Below, piece by piece: positions 52,389 to 64,000 of a DNA stretch of 64,000 nucleotides. Within the stretch, counting starts at the first letter, position 1. The number at the start of each line of letters is the position of its first letter. The notes under the pieces are model-generated. The model saw nothing but the letters and a program-made list of their open reading frames with translations. It searched no databases and was not told the origin of the DNA. The translations under genes were made by a program, and so were the position numbers. This stretch comes from Scedosporium boydii (lineage: Eukaryota; Ascomycota; Sordariomycetes; Microascales; Microascaceae), in NCBI GenBank assembly GCA_002221725.1, contig NJFT01000135.1, positions 1 to 64,000 of the forward strand, written 5' to 3'.

Positions 52389-53771
52389 ATGAGTGAGAAC
52401 AAGAGGAAACAACCGCCTGGTAGCGGGCCCCAGGGCCAGGCGAAGAAGAGCAAGGTAAGGCATGCACTTGATTTCACCACAACCACAACATTTGTTCACT
52501 GCATTTCACCTAGCATATCCCACGTAGTGTAAGCTGGGATTTACAGACTAACCGAGGAATGAGCTTAGAGAGGCAATGATGGCAAGTGGCAGACGCCTCA
52601 CCAACGCAAAATGATCTCCCAACGAATGGATATGGGTGCTTCCGTTGAAAGCGGTGACGCCGGCATCTGGGTGACGTGCCAGCGAGGCCTTGAGAAGAAG
52701 GCGATTTCTGAGATGATCTTATTATGTGACGAGGTACGTTTCAGTGGAGGAATGTGAGAGGTTTCTCTTCAATTGGAAACTCTCGTGTCCGCTTTCCACG
52801 GGGCTCCATGCTTCTCCTTAAGTGTCATCGCATTACTTTGCTGACCGCAAACGGCAGCTGGGAGAGGCTCTGTACGACATAAAGGCGCCATCCAAACTGG
52901 AAGAGAACGAGGCGTTAGATGATCAGGATGACAAAGACATTGCCTCTAGCATCGAGGATGAGATTAAACGCATGAAGAATGACAAAAAGTCCAAAGCGGA
53001 CTACACGTTTATACCCGTGCGGTCGGGCATCGAGTGCGTCTTCTTCATGAAGACGCGGAGTCCCGTGGAACCGGTCGAATTCGTGAACAGGATCTGCGAC
53101 GACGCGGAAAAGTGCACCGATATGACGGGGAGGAAACTCCGGCACATCAATCGGCTTACACCTGTGGTGCTGATCGGGAAGTCCCTGGATTCTGGGATCG
53201 AAAAGGTGGCTCGTGAAGTCCTGAAGTCCACGTTTGCTCTCAACCCTGAGAATGCGGCTGAGTCGACCACAGAGGCGGAGGAGGAGACGGATGGAGTGGC
53301 ACACTCGGTACGAATTATCTTTGCGAAGAACATGTTTAAAATTGAAGATTACGAGAGACTAACTCATTTTTGGCCGTGGCAGTATGCGATTCGGCCCAAC
53401 ATTCGAGCTAGTTCTTTGAAGAGGGATGAGGTCATTAACCGGGTGGCCGCGTTGGTTGGACCAAAACATAAAGTCAACCTTACGACCCCTGACAAGGTCA
53501 TCTTGATTGACATCTACAAGGTTAGTACCTAAACACCTTCCAATGCAGGCGACCTGTGTTTTAAAGCTCTTGCGGATGTCTAACTCGAGTATAGAACCTT
53601 TGCGGCATGTCGGTGGTAGATGGCCCGAGGTGGGATGCTTTGAAAAAGTACAACGTCAACGAGATATACAAGCAAGCTTTGGCGAAGAAAAGCGACAGGC
53701 CATCGGAGACTAAGTCTGATGCCGCCGCTCCTCCGGCTGCAGCGCAGACTGAAGTGGAAGCTGCGGGATGA
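52389..53771 (+). CDS. TAN1: THUMP-domain tRNA acetylation adaptor Tan1
   Basis: Seen: four exons, 52389-52454, 52587-52733, 52858-53520 and 53595-53771, 350 residues, all introns in phase 0. Intron 1 ends in an AAG acceptor after a GACTAAC branch site. The N terminus is basic (KRKQPPGSGPQGQAKKSK). The first conserved block is AGIWVTCQRGLEKKAISEM, the THUMP domain is within DDAEKCTDMTGRKLRHINRLTPV, and the C-terminal block is VDGPRWDALKKYNVNEIY. Known: Tan1/THUMPD1 binds tRNA-Ser and tRNA-Leu and lets Kre33/NAT10 make N4-acetylcytidine at position 12. A Lys/Asp/Glu-rich linker (EENEALDDQDDKD) lies between the two parts. The C-terminal ~25 residues are Ala/Pro-rich and not conserved. Confidence 0.91.
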
Positions 53772-56700
53772 TTGGCGAGTTGGCGAGCGGACATGAAGGA
53801 TGTCGCTAAATCTCGTCCGGGATGATGGGACAGAGCTATAAGAAATCATCTTGACCAGATGCAGCAAGTCCAAGTTCTTGTACCTTGCGATGGTGATCAC
53901 GAAATCGGAATGTCTCCACTACGAAAGTAAGGCGGGAATAATCGAAACGCGGCGGGCAAGATGGCTCGCGGAATTAAGGCAATGATACCACAGTTGCACA
54001 CATGTCGGTGTTGTAATGCGTCGCTGGGTGTGGAGTTAGCCGTCAATGAAGGAGTTCGTGTGAGTGGTCGAAGGATATACTTGTAAATCCAGCACGCAGA
54101 TGTGGCTGATATCGAGGCCTCTTGTCAGCGTATCTAGGATCTGTGGGGTGAGTACTTCGTCGGCCGGGTGTTTGAATAAAGCTTCGCAATGCACCTGTTC
54201 CGCCCAGCAACTTTAATCAACGGACCGTCTATACGTAAGTGCTAGTGTTTCAATTGTTTGTTCCCGAAGGGAGCTCTCAGGGTCAGCCTCCGCTCTTCTT
54301 CTTGTGCTTTAGGGCAGGCGCTAAGCCCTATTGCGATAAATTTGACGAGATCGTAAGGCAAGAGGTGAAATTATTGGATTCATTGGTTCCTTCAGCTGAT
54401 GCGCGATCAAGTCAAGGAGCAAAGTTGGGCGATAGAGGCAGATCTGACAGTTAGTGTAAACTGTAATCTAGACCATACAGATGACGAGGAGCTGTATGTT
54501 GCAGAGAGCCGGCTCGTGCTGCAGCAGAGGCGTCAATCTCCGACCAGAGTCGTCATCAGTGTCATATCAAAAGCTGGCGGAAGAGAGCCTGGCTATGATA
54601 TTCCCCTACCATTTTCTCATCCGACCCCGGCAAGTGACTGGGATGACGAGCCTTAGACGCATGATATCGGCAGGAGTGCGCTTGACAAAAAGCCCTGCTT
54701 CGGAGTAGACGCCGAGATGCGGTTTTCGTAAGCCGCACGTTCAAAATGGATCACCTGCTTTTTTACCGCCGGTTTTTATTGGAAATCCATGATTTCATCT
54801 GTTTAAACGGCGTTGTATCGATGGATGTGACTGCGCAGGTAGGTGCCGGGCGGTTGTAGTTTACTTCTCTCGGCCCGAGAACTGTGGATGCATCCAGTGA
54901 TGCACGTCCTTGTCGTGGTACTGCTCCTCGTGCCATTCATTGATACAAGGAGGGGAGGGTTGATTCCGATTCCGATTCCAGTGTGGGATTATTATTGAAA
55001 TTGAACCTTCAGGTTGAGGTTGGTGAGCATTGGCATGGAGTCGACAGAGCTAAGGACGGAAAGAGCTCGCACTTCAAGTACTTCGTACCTCTTCCACGGC
55101 TTTGGACTTTGCCAGTTTGGACAAAGCACCAAGACTGCCCAAATTCAGACTTGGCCCGGGGCGTGCGCATCCTCCACAATCCGGTCCTCGACCACTCGCT
55201 TGGGGCTACCCAATCAGGGACAAGGTGTTTCGCTTATTTGGGTATATTAGCATCTGCATCCATCCAATTATTACGTTGACGCAACATGAACGATGCAAGT
55301 TCCTTCGCGATGAAGGTCAAGCTTCGACCAGAAAGCACTCTAGGTTAAGCAGATGCATCGAGCTGATTGAACTTGGATATCGTCTGGTCCCTTGATACTC
55401 AGTAGACTCAATCAATATTGAACCCTTCATTCTACTTCGTACTCGTGCTGTACGAAGTACATAGTCGAGTCCAGCTACGAAGTACTCCAATGGCAGGTAC
55501 GAAACGCTCATAATAGTGGGACTGAACATTTTTCAGGGCGGCGGTCTCGGAACGATGGGACCAGGTACAGTGGTACCTTGGTACCTCAGTACTGCGGCTG
55601 AATCCCGTCCTTGGAACACAGTCGCGGAATATTCCATCCTTCTGCAACATGAGCAGGTCTAATTCCACGACACGTACGAAGTAACTTGGTCCAATCCATT
55701 AATCTTGCTCAGACTTAATCTACGAAGTACTACTTCCGCACTTTCGGCTTACACCTGATCTCCGCTCACCTTGGAAAAGACGATTAATTAATACTTCGTC
55801 CGAAGTTCTTGGGCATTGTTCCGCACCCTACTACTCTTACTGGCAGGTTCCCCGAGCCGGGTCTCTCGTCTCTGCCCTTTCCGAAGCCTAGTGTGGTTCG
55901 CTTCGCAGATTACGAAGTGTTATTCCTTCGTATGGCAATATTAGCCTCCAAGGCGAACTATCTTCACCTCGGTGCACTTTGGGATCCTCCGTAGGATGTA
56001 CAGATAGATCCCTTGTACTTTGTTCGAAGGTGTGATTGTCCAGAAAGGGATTGGAAGCTCCCACGGAATCCTTGCCGAAGCATGTTCAATGTTCACAATT
56101 AAGCAACCCACCTCCATCTCCTTGGCAGGCGGAAACATTTTGCTTGGTTCCACCCACCCCACCATTCCGCTCAACCCGCGATCTGCAGAATCAACATTGA
56201 ACCTCATCGATACCCCTTCTCACTCCTTCTTGTTCACTAGCCCCATGTCTCCCCAGTATAATGGACACACGGCCCTGAGCTACATCGACTTTCGTATCCT
56301 TCCTAGATCGGTTTTAGCTACAAAGGTAGCCTTGAGTCTTCTTCCGCACTTAATCCGGCCCATTTCTTCGTAGCGTAAACCCTGTCAGGTCTCTAAGAGT
56401 CTTTGAAAGTAATCTGTTGCGGGTAATTGGTTGCGTGTGCATCCGAGGCCTTCATCTGCCCCTGGACTTGGTCTGGTCTGGTCTCATGTACTTCGCGCAG
56501 GGACACTATTCGTGCACTAAGAGAGAAAGAGAGAGCCTCTTCGTCTTGGTGGATACAAGCTTGTTGCCCGACCACTTTTTCATCAATGCTTCGTGTATGA
56601 AGTACTGACGTACTATAGTACTATATTACGGGGTAGTGTGCTCTTAAGCTCATCCATCAATGATCAATTGATGCCTCATCCTCCGTGGTAGTAGTGTATG

Positions 56701-58156
56701 CCTGGTACGGAGGTACTTAACTCTGTTCATGCCTGTCCTTGAGCCAAGTCTTGCCATGCCATTTGATCTCAGCACTTTAACGAGGCGCAAACCCTTGCAA
56801 TAATACACTCTCCGCTTGTTCCCTCGAGGCTCTTTGCTCAATTCGCACCTGTTTTCCCAAATCAACCAATACCCTACTTCATATGTTTCCGCCCCCAAGC
56901 TCCCAATACTTCAACGCTTCATCCTGCCACCCGAAAGAGTGGTCTTTCAGCACAAACCAAGTCCCCTAGTTCCGCCAGTCTCGCTTTTCAACCTCTTAGG
57001 CCCGTTGTCTGGTCCGTTCCCGACAGCTTCTTACCTACGATACCTTGACCAAGACATGAATTAAGCGACAGTCCCATCCCTAACCGATGATGCGTGTCAC
57101 GTTTGGCCGATACAACGACCCCACGACGTTTAGCTTGCGATGAACTTTTTCCGTCACCGCTGCTGTCTCGAGGAATTGCTCACCTAGGCAGGCGGTTGGG
57201 ATTACCAGAGTTTCCTTGCCATCGGTCCCCGCCCTGGCTTATCTTGCAAAGTTCCTACTCACTTGTATGACGATGCTAGCCTAAACTTCCCGATATAGTT
57301 CACCGTTTGTTTCTTTCTGCCCTCGAGGTCCATCCTTGCATCTCTTCCTGCATAATGCCATGCGCCTAGGGGCATGTGGCTCTTCATATCTGGACAAAGC
57401 TTTGATTTGATTACACCTCTGGCCCGCCTCGGAAAGCTCAAACCTGTTAGCACGAGTCCATGAAGATAGGGCTTTCTGGATTATATCTAAATCAAAAATC
57501 CATTACCAAACCAAACCCAGCAGCAGTCCGCTTGCTCTTTATTATTCTCATCCTTCCCACCTATTCTCGAGTCCATGCAAATCGCCACCATCATCGTCAC
57601 GCGCCCTCTTCCGCAAAGACGGACGACTCCTTGCGCGGACGGATCTGCCCCCTAGAGGCTGGCAAGTTTTAGCATTGTGTTTAGACTCCATTCCTTCAGT
57701 ATCGGTCCCGGACTTACAGTGCTTTCGTCCAACACGCGCCGTGAGCAGGTTGATTCCCTCTTAACGAAAGACAACTTGTCTTGGGGCCGACTGTCTCTTT
57801 ATCACTGGAGTCTACTCATCTCTGCTCATCTCTGATCCTTTTCACGTACATAACCCAGCATTGTTTGTTTATCAAACATAGACTTCGATTCTTCAATTTC
57901 CGTATCAAACCCCATCCACCAATGCCCACCTCCCCACCCCTTCAATTGAGAAACCCATTACACTTTCACGGAGCCACCGGCAACACTGCGCCTTCGCCCT
58001 TGTGCAACTTCAAGAACAGCTCCCTCCTAGATTCACGGCATCCTTTCGCTCATCCCAAACTGTCAGTGCTGCCTCCTTTGCACTTTACGGCATCCGACCA
58101 ACCGCAGGTCAACACATCGAGTTACCTTCCCCAGTTCGCCGACAGTCCTTTCGAGA
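53772..58156. other. gene-free island between TAN1 and the APH-like gene
   Basis: 4.4 kb. Short open frames on both strands have no domains. It is the richest part of the window in TACGAAGTA motifs (55.08-55.73 kb). The last ~400 bases are CT-rich and probably the leader of the next gene. Confidence 0.55.
55079..55729. repeat. dense TACGAAGTA cluster, six copies in 651 bases
   Basis: Exact copies at 55079-55087, 55433-55441 (both TACTTCGTA), 55451-55459, 55476-55484, 55675-55683 and 55721-55729 (TACGAAGTA). The copies at 55433 and 55451 face each other across 9 bases. One-base variants continue at 55792 and 55914. Confidence 0.88.
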
Positions 58157-59734
58157 ATGTGCCTTCCTGCTGATGACAGAAACATGTCTGTAACTACTAT
58201 AATAGCCAGCGCTGTTCCCTCCGCTGCAACCGTGGAAAGCATTCGTCCCATCCTGTCATCGGGCGCCCAGAGGCGATACGAGGCCACACTGTCCGATGGA
58301 TCTACTCTCATCTTAAGCTTGCCTCCTCCTCCGATGGCCAGGCTTTTGCGTTCTGAACGGGCTTCTATAAGTTCCGAGGCTGCGGTTCTTGTCTGGATCG
58401 CAAACCTCGGTTCATCGACGACTACGGTACGGCCCGGCGTTGACGTAAAAAAGGCAGTGGAAGAAGCAGTGGACGGAGAGAACGAGGATGGGGAGGAGGA
58501 CAAGGGCGAGACGGTGCCTGTAAAACCAAGGCCGTTGAGCCCGGCGACGCAGAGTGGCACAACCGGAGGCCAGGATCTAGACTTAGTCCAGTCTTTAGCC
58601 TCCATCACAAAGACACCCATACCGGCCTTGCTTGCCCACTCCCCAGCATACACATTATCAGAGCCCGAATTCAACATTGTGAAGCCTACCTCCGGATCTC
58701 ACATAGCTGCCCTAAGACCACCCCTTACTCCAACAGAGCGGAAATCCGTCGACTTCCAACGCGGTCTCCTCCTCCGGCGACTGTCCAAGATCCGGTCCAC
58801 CTCTGGGAGGTTCGGGCCTGCCCTGGGAGTGTTAGGGAGAATGCAAACACCAGATAAGAGAATCGGAAATGGGAAGATGTGCGAAGCTAGGGGGTCGAGT
58901 ACTTGGGTTACCGCGTTTGCAAGTCTCCTGGAAGGGGTCCTGAGGGATGGCGAGGATATGCACATCACTCTCCCTTATTCTACAATAAGACAGCAATTCT
59001 GGAAGTTGGAACACCTGCTTGAGGCTATCACGATACCGGCTTTAGTTGTGGTCGACGCGGCTGATGACGAGAGTACTTTGGTGATGCGGAGGCCCAAATC
59101 CATCATGGCCAAAAACAAGGAGAGCCCGGAGGAATCGAATGGAGAGGAACAGAAAGGCGAACAGATAAAAGGAGTTGAGAAGAAGAAGAACGAGGAAGAC
59201 AAGATAATAAAGGGGGAGAAGGAAGACGAGGAGGATAAGGGCGAAGGGGTACGGAAATTACGCGCGAAAACTCCTGTCATCTCTTTCGGTGATGACGATG
59301 AAGACATTCTTGTTACCGGATTCCGGGACTGGAGTAATTGTGTGTTCGGGGATCCTTTACTAGCCAAGGCCTTTCACAAGGACCCCTCGGAAAGTTTTTG
59401 GAAAGGGTTCAAGAGCGCATTGGAGGACGACTCGGACAACCCCGAAGCCGTCCAAGATGAAAAGAACGCAAAGACTCGCATGCTCCTCTACGAGTGCTAC
59501 CATGCCATTACACGGGTCGTAAGAGAGTTTTATCGACCGAGCAAGGGGAGCAGCAAGCGGGAGCTGGAAGCGAGGAAGGCGCTCAACATCATCTTAGAGA
59601 AGTTGAATTCGGTGGCCGGGCCCTCGAGCACAAGGCGGAGGCGGCCGAGGGGAGAGGTGTCGCCGGCAAAACGATACAAGGCCGACGACAAGGAGGAGGA
59701 TGTACATAAGGGTTCCGATAGTAACGCTTCTTAA
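58157..59734 (+). CDS. aminoglycoside-phosphotransferase-like protein, probable pseudokinase
   Basis: Seen: one exon, 525 residues from the ATG at 58157 or 516 from that at 58184 (MSVTTIIASAVPS), which has the better A at -3. The N-lobe looks APH/choline-kinase-like: RRYEATLSDGSTLILSLPPPP followed by RLLRSERASISSEAAVLVWIA. Near the C terminus DWSNCVFGDPLLAKAF resembles the metal-binding DW...GDP segment. Between them, where HGDLHxxN is expected, the sequence reads VVVDAADDESTLV, without the His, Asp or Asn; the usual Lys of the third strand is also not evident (LILSLP). A ~60-residue Lys/Glu-rich insertion and a basic tail (RRRRPRGEVSPAKRYK) suggest disorder and nuclear entry. The relation is inferred by eye; an unrelated fungal-specific fold cannot be excluded. 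Confidence 0.7.
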   Translation: MCLPADDRNMSVTTIIASAVPSAATVESIRPILSSGAQRRYEATLSDGSTLILSLPPPPMARLLRSERASISSEAAVLVWIANLGSSTTTVRPGVDVKKAVEEAVDGENEDGEEDKGETVPVKPRPLSPATQSGTTGGQDLDLVQSLASITKTPIPALLAHSPAYTLSEPEFNIVKPTSGSHIAALRPPLTPTERKSVDFQRGLLLRRLSKIRSTSGRFGPALGVLGRMQTPDKRIGNGKMCEARGSSTWVTAFASLLEGVLRDGEDMHITLPYSTIRQQFWKLEHLLEAITIPALVVVDAADDESTLVMRRPKSIMAKNKESPEESNGEEQKGEQIKGVEKKKNEEDKIIKGEKEDEEDKGEGVRKLRAKTPVISFGDDDEDILVTGFRDWSNCVFGDPLLAKAFHKDPSESFWKGFKSALEDDSDNPEAVQDEKNAKTRMLLYECYHAITRVVREFYRPSKGSSKRELEARKALNIILEKLNSVAGPSSTRRRRPRGEVSPAKRYKADDKEEDVHKGSDSNAS

Positions 59735-59947
59735 AAAATGCCTCTGTTATCCGAGCATGAGGAGGCGAGGCTTACACATGGGCGCGAGGGGGACAAAAAA
59801 AATTGCGGTCATGCAGATAAACTGGTCGGAGTTTGGGCTTCCTGGATATAAACATGTTGGAACGATTCGGTACTATATATAGACTACGGTGTTGGGCGTC
59901 GCCGTCTACTCTGCATTGGTGGATCTGGTCCAAATAGAGTATGTTAT

Positions 59948-61907
59948 TTATGAACCACTTTGATGCTTCCCTTGACTCGTCGAATACCCCTCCCCATCAC
60001 TTGTGCTATCATCTTCCTCGTCTCGGGGTAGCTGAATTCCCATCATCCCCAGGATGTTGCTCACTGGACCCGCTGTCCCTGCCTGTCCTTTGAAGCTTTC
60101 CAGGATATTTTTGGCTAGATTGTAGTCCACGTTTATCTCTTCATCGTCATCGCTCTCCTCGACAGAGCCTTCGCGATCACCACTACCCTTCTTGCCCTCA
60201 AGGGCTGCACGTCTCTTCGGAGCTAGGTCTAGTGAGAGAGCTCCATGTTCCTTGAGCTCGGCTTCCATGCCTTCCGTCAGTTTTTGAATCTCCTCCATGT
60301 CGAAGTTGTCACCGCCAGCTTCGGTAGATTGGGGTTGGGCCGATTTGCCCTTTACCGCCTCGGAAGGCAGACCCATCATCTCCTTCATCAAGCGGGCAAA
60401 CTCTTTCTCGTCCAGGCTTACGTCTCGATCCTCCTCTTCACTCACTATTTCGCCTTCGCCGTCCTCTTCAGAACTTAACTCCTCATCAAATTCTGCTCCC
60501 TCCACGCCCGCGGCTTCGTCATTCAAAAAGTCTTCAAATCGTGACACGATCTTTCGTAGATCGTCTTGCGCGTTTAGATCGCCAAAGCCTCGTTTAGAGG
60601 TTGATCCTTGGTCCGTTTCCCGACTTCCCCCGAGTTCCTTCTCCAATTCTCCAAAATCTACATCCATCCAGCTATCGTCGTCATCCCTATCAACGTCTTT
60701 CCATGACTTGATTTCTTCATCCGTCGGAAGGGACTCGGGCCCATCTTCTTCGACATCCTGGAGAAGAAGAGACACTTCCCTGACCACCCGACTATTGCTT
60801 TCGCTAGCTTTATTCACCATCAGCTCGAAGCCGCAGGTCAGCTTCATACCTATCTCCGCTTGGAGACGTAACTTGGAGTCCGCATCTGTGACTCGTGCCG
60901 CGGGCGACTTTCTAATCGCCCTCTCCAAGACGGCCTTCCATCGAGGCGGTGGTTCAAATCGTTGAGAGTATAGTTGGGCATAGAGAACTCTGGTGAAGCG
61001 GACACTAACGGTAACAAAATCTTCTGGCGGAAAGTGTAGAGAGCTAGAATCTGACATGATGCTCTTCAAGCCGACAGCATCGCGGAGATAGAATTCCTCC
61101 ACAGCGGGGGCGACTGCTTTGGGTTGCTCATGCAATAGATATGCTAGCTTTCTTGGGATCCTTACCCTGGTATGGTGAAGAGAAAGGGTGATGTAGCCGG
61201 GGTATTTTTCTAGTCGGTAGAAGGCCTCTTTCTCTACTCGAGGCGAATGGAAAAGGGAATCCGGCTTGGCCTTTATGTTCGTAAGAGCGTCGGAAAGGGT
61301 CAGCGGCCCTGGAATGTGAGAGGCGCTTTTGTCCGGAGGAATGATGTATAACCTTCCGTCATGGATCCACGATCTATTCTGATCCGTGGCAGGACTTAGC
61401 CATTTCGGCGTCACATTGGCGGCTTCTACTAGGAGAAATTCCCCATCCGCATCCCACACACGGATCCAAGTTTGAGGGTACAACTTGGAGATTTCTCGGA
61501 GAATATATACGACCAACCATTCATCCTCGACAGAGTCTCCGTAGTCAGAAATGCCGTGTAGATATATCAGACCTGTCCTTTCTTATTAGCTGGTAATGAT
61601 TTTGCGAAGAGTTTTTCGAAATATCAGCAAGAGGCAGGATAAACATACCGGCGTCATGTTTTATACTGAGTGTGAATTCTTCCCTTTGCCAGATAAAGTC
61701 CTTTGTTAGTTTTGCTGAAAACTCAAGCGCGGCCTTCCTGACAGTTTGGAGCGTGGCTAGGTGCTTTCGTGCGCCTCCTCCATCTGGATATTCCGGCAAG
61801 AGGAAGAGTGCGTATTCAACGCAGTTCTCGGCCAGCTGTATATCCAGTCCTCCGTACTGTTCTTTAAGCTCTTCCCAAGTTTTGGGTCTCCTCACCGATT
61901 CCTCCAT
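59948..61907 (-). CDS. ECD: ecdysoneless/SGT1 family protein
   Basis: Seen: two exons, 61907-61649 and 61572-59948, 627 residues, joined at SIKHDAG/LIYLHGISDYGDSVEDEWLVV. The N-terminal two thirds are the conserved SGT1 (ecdysoneless) region: LAENCVEYALFLLPEY, EDEWLVVYILREISK, WIRVWDADGEFLLVEAANVTPKWL, GRLYIIPP, and RFTRVLYAQLYSQRF. The C-terminal third is strongly acidic (DRDDDDSWMDVDFGELEKELGG and several Glu/Ser runs), as in animal Ecd. Known: Ecd links to Prp8 in the U5 snRNP, to R2TP and to cell-cycle control; it is distinct from the HSP90 co-chaperone also called Sgt1. The ATG at 61907 is the first in frame. It is divergent from SMC6. Confidence 0.92.
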
Positions 61908-62529
61908 TTTGCCCTGGGGTATCTGAGACTTCAAGAGCAAGGGTGTTAGATGCCAAGACAGCAGAGTATGACTTCATTGTGTGTTCTGCGCCTGTCACCA
62001 GAGTGTCAGTCTCAGACGCTCGCAGCTGCTGACACTCACTCAACATTCGAGGACTGGCGACAACAAAATAGGTTCCACTGAAATTACGTAAGGACGTCCT
62101 CGACTGAGCACTCAGGCACACGCTGCAAAGAGCAACCCACAATGCTTCCAGGCACCACCCCACTATTTGATCCAGGATCATATTCCACTTAAAAAAGCAG
62201 TATCCGCCACTAAATACTGGTGGGAGGAACGCGTCGTGGAAGATCGCGACGTGAAAGATTTCGCTTCAATCCACAGGTAGAGCAGCAGCACTTACCATCA
62301 ACGTCACTGCTCTCGGCGCTACCTCCAATTTACCCACATTCCGGTCTTTACGCAGCCTTTGTCTCAATTTTTTTTTTAATCAGTTTCTCTCCGGTCATCT
62401 TCCTGGAGTTCTGTTCCCTTGAGAGTACCAGTGGTCTCGACTTACTGTGCTTCGGAGTGGTAGATGACCTCAAGTGGCACAACCCCGCCACCAGCCAACA
62501 TTTTTTCTTGAAGTTGACCATAAATAATA
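61908..62529. promoter_or_regulatory. shared divergent promoter of ECD and SMC6
   Basis: 622 bases between opposed start codons. It contains a T-run near 62369-62378. No gene is supported; no specific factor site is named. Confidence 0.45.
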
Positions 62530-64000
62530 ATGGCCCCCTCGAAGCGTTCGAGACGGGTTGTCGAGGAGGATGGCGATGAGGAGGTTGTGGGTGTCGTGCA
62601 AGCGAGCTCCAACTTTCGGCAAGGCTCAAGCGTGAGTAGTGGTGTTTCTGGGCGCCGGATATTCTGGAAGGGGAACCCTATCTGACCTCCAGACTTCACA
62701 TAGCGCAAACGTGTTCGTGTGTCTGATGTTGTCGACGAGCGACGAGCCTCGACGAGCTCACCAAATTCGGAAGATGACGAGTCAAACGAGTCAGACCATG
62801 GCCGAGCCCCAGCGCGAGAGCCCAGCCCTGATGCTCCCGATTCGCCACCGCGCACTCAATATGAGATATATCGCGACCAGGATTATAGCCACCTTCAGCA
62901 CGAGGCTGAGGACGACATGCGAGCGACCCAGAAGGTACTCAGTAGTACCCGAGCGGATACCCGAACGGATAACCGAGCAGCGGCCAATGGCATTATCGAG
63001 ACCGTAACTTGCATCAACTTTATGTGCCACACCCGTTTACATGTCGAATTGGGCCCGTTGCTCAACTTCATCGTTGGCGAGAATGGCAGTGGTAAAAGTG
63101 CCGTACTCACTGCCATTACCCTGTGCCTTGGTGCCAAGGCTAGCTCGACAAATCGTGGAGGCAGTTTGAAGAGTTTCATAAAAGAAGGCCAAGAGCAATC
63201 GAGTATTCAGGTGAAGCTGAAGAACCAAGGTGAAGGCGCATATCAACCAGAACAATACGGGGAGTCTATAATTGTCGAGCGCCATTTCTCGAAGAACGGA
63301 ACGAGCGGTTTCAAGCTTAAGAGTGCTCTTGGGCGAATCATATCCACCAAGAGACGAGATGTTGACGAACTAGTCGAGTACTTCTGCCTCCAGATGGACA
63401 ATCCTCTCAATGTCCTGTCACAGGACAATGCCCGGCAATTCCTTAACGCATCGTCACCAGCCTTGAAGTACAAGTTCTTCGTGCAAGGCGTGCAGCTCGA
63501 GGCTCTTGACAACGATTACAAACTTGTGATGCAGACTGCGGATAATATCGAGGCGAAATTGGAATCGGCCGCCGAATACGTCAAGCGACTCGAGAGAGAA
63601 CACCGTGATGCAAAGCGAGACCTCGACACGCTGAAGAAAAATGAAGCTCTGCGGGAGAAGCGCCGACTTTATCGCAATCAGCTAATTTGGGCCCAGGTCG
63701 TTGAGCAGGAGAGGATGCTGAAGAAGGCGGATGACGACATTGCTAACGCCGACGAACGCATGAATCGCGCAGAGAGGAAAATCCAGGAACGGACACAGGT
63801 TCTTGAGCTTGCAGACGAGTCACTACGGCAGGCGGAGGAGAACGTCCAAGCCATGACGGGGGAGGCCGAAGCTCTGGAAGCGGAGGAGAAGAATGCCAAG
63901 GATGCGTTCTTGGCTGCGAAAGCAGAACTGTCTACCCTCCACAACGAGGAGCGGACGGCTAGGGATCGACTCAAGAACGCCAAGGAAGATGTCAAGTCTC
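62530..64000 (+). CDS. SMC6: SMC6, 5' part (truncated by the window end)
   Basis: Seen: exon 1 62530-62631, then an exon from 62704 that stays open to the window end, about 466 residues. The junction is GSS/RKRVRVSDVVDERR. The first ~125 residues are acidic and disordered. The ATPase N-half begins GIIETVTCINFMCH, with Walker A GENGSGKSA at ~158-166, then SIIVERHFSKNG and NPLNVLSQDNARQFLNAS. From about residue 320 on a long coiled coil rich in Glu, Lys, Arg and Ala begins. Known: Smc6 pairs with Smc5 and the Nse proteins in the nucleus for repair of collapsed forks and homologous recombination. The hinge, second coiled coil and C-terminal ATPase half lie outside the window. Confidence 0.95.

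Overview
The window is nuclear DNA of a filamentous ascomycete (Pezizomycotina, most likely Sordariomycetes). Genes on both strands are cut by short introns of roughly 50-150 bases with GTAAGT-like donors, CTAAC-like branch sites and YAG or AAG acceptors. The proteins are those of a filamentous fungus: a Pmk1-type MAP kinase with a TEY loop, a Zn2Cys6 transcription factor, Lro1, Slm1 and fungal pyruvate decarboxylase. I place sixteen recognisable protein genes, one unrecognised small membrane protein and one broken kinase-like relic. Exon limits are my own reading, from splice signals plus restored protein homology. I saw no rRNA, tRNA, CRISPR array or intact transposon, but tRNA detection by eye is weak.

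Layout: SLM1 (-, 325-3419), SPIN90/LDB17 (-, 5836-7571), LRO1 (-, 8873-10840), NAA30 (+, 12399-13154), a DUF1917/Bles03 protein (-, 13483-14606), DPH7 (+, 15348-16677), MSN5/exportin-5 (+, 17759-22492), a 4.4 kb gene-free island, a Zn2Cys6 factor (+, 26926-29143), a 99-residue membrane protein (-, 30408-31186), an island holding a kinase relic, SEC24 (+, 34179-37159), a 4.9 kb island, the PMK1 MAP kinase (+, 42056-43492), OXR1 (-, 44880-45998), HEM4 (-, 47258-48260), ERV1 (+, 48734-49403), pyruvate decarboxylase (+, 50134-52105), TAN1 (+, 52389-53771), a 4.4 kb island, an APH-like pseudokinase candidate (+, 58157-59734), an ecdysoneless/SGT1 protein (-, 59948-61907) and the 5' part of SMC6 (+, 62530 to the window end).

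The genes are mostly housekeeping: membrane signalling and endocytosis (Slm1, Spin90), lipid storage (Lro1), protein and tRNA modification (Naa30, Dph7, Tan1), transport (Msn5, Sec24), heme and mitochondrial redox (Hem4, Erv1, Oxr1), fermentation (Pdc) and genome maintenance (Smc6). Several form head-to-head pairs on short shared promoters: DUF1917/DPH7, HEM4/ERV1 and ECD/SMC6.

The most unusual signal lies outside the genes. A 9-base near-palindrome, TACGAAGTA (or its complement TACTTCGTA), occurs at least 18 times, always in non-coding DNA, against about 0.5 expected by chance. Six copies fall within 55.08-55.73 kb. Other points of interest are a GATA cluster in the HEM4/ERV1 promoter, a GC-AG intron in PDC, a frameshifted kinase relic, and a phosphotransferase-like protein that seems to lack its catalytic residues.
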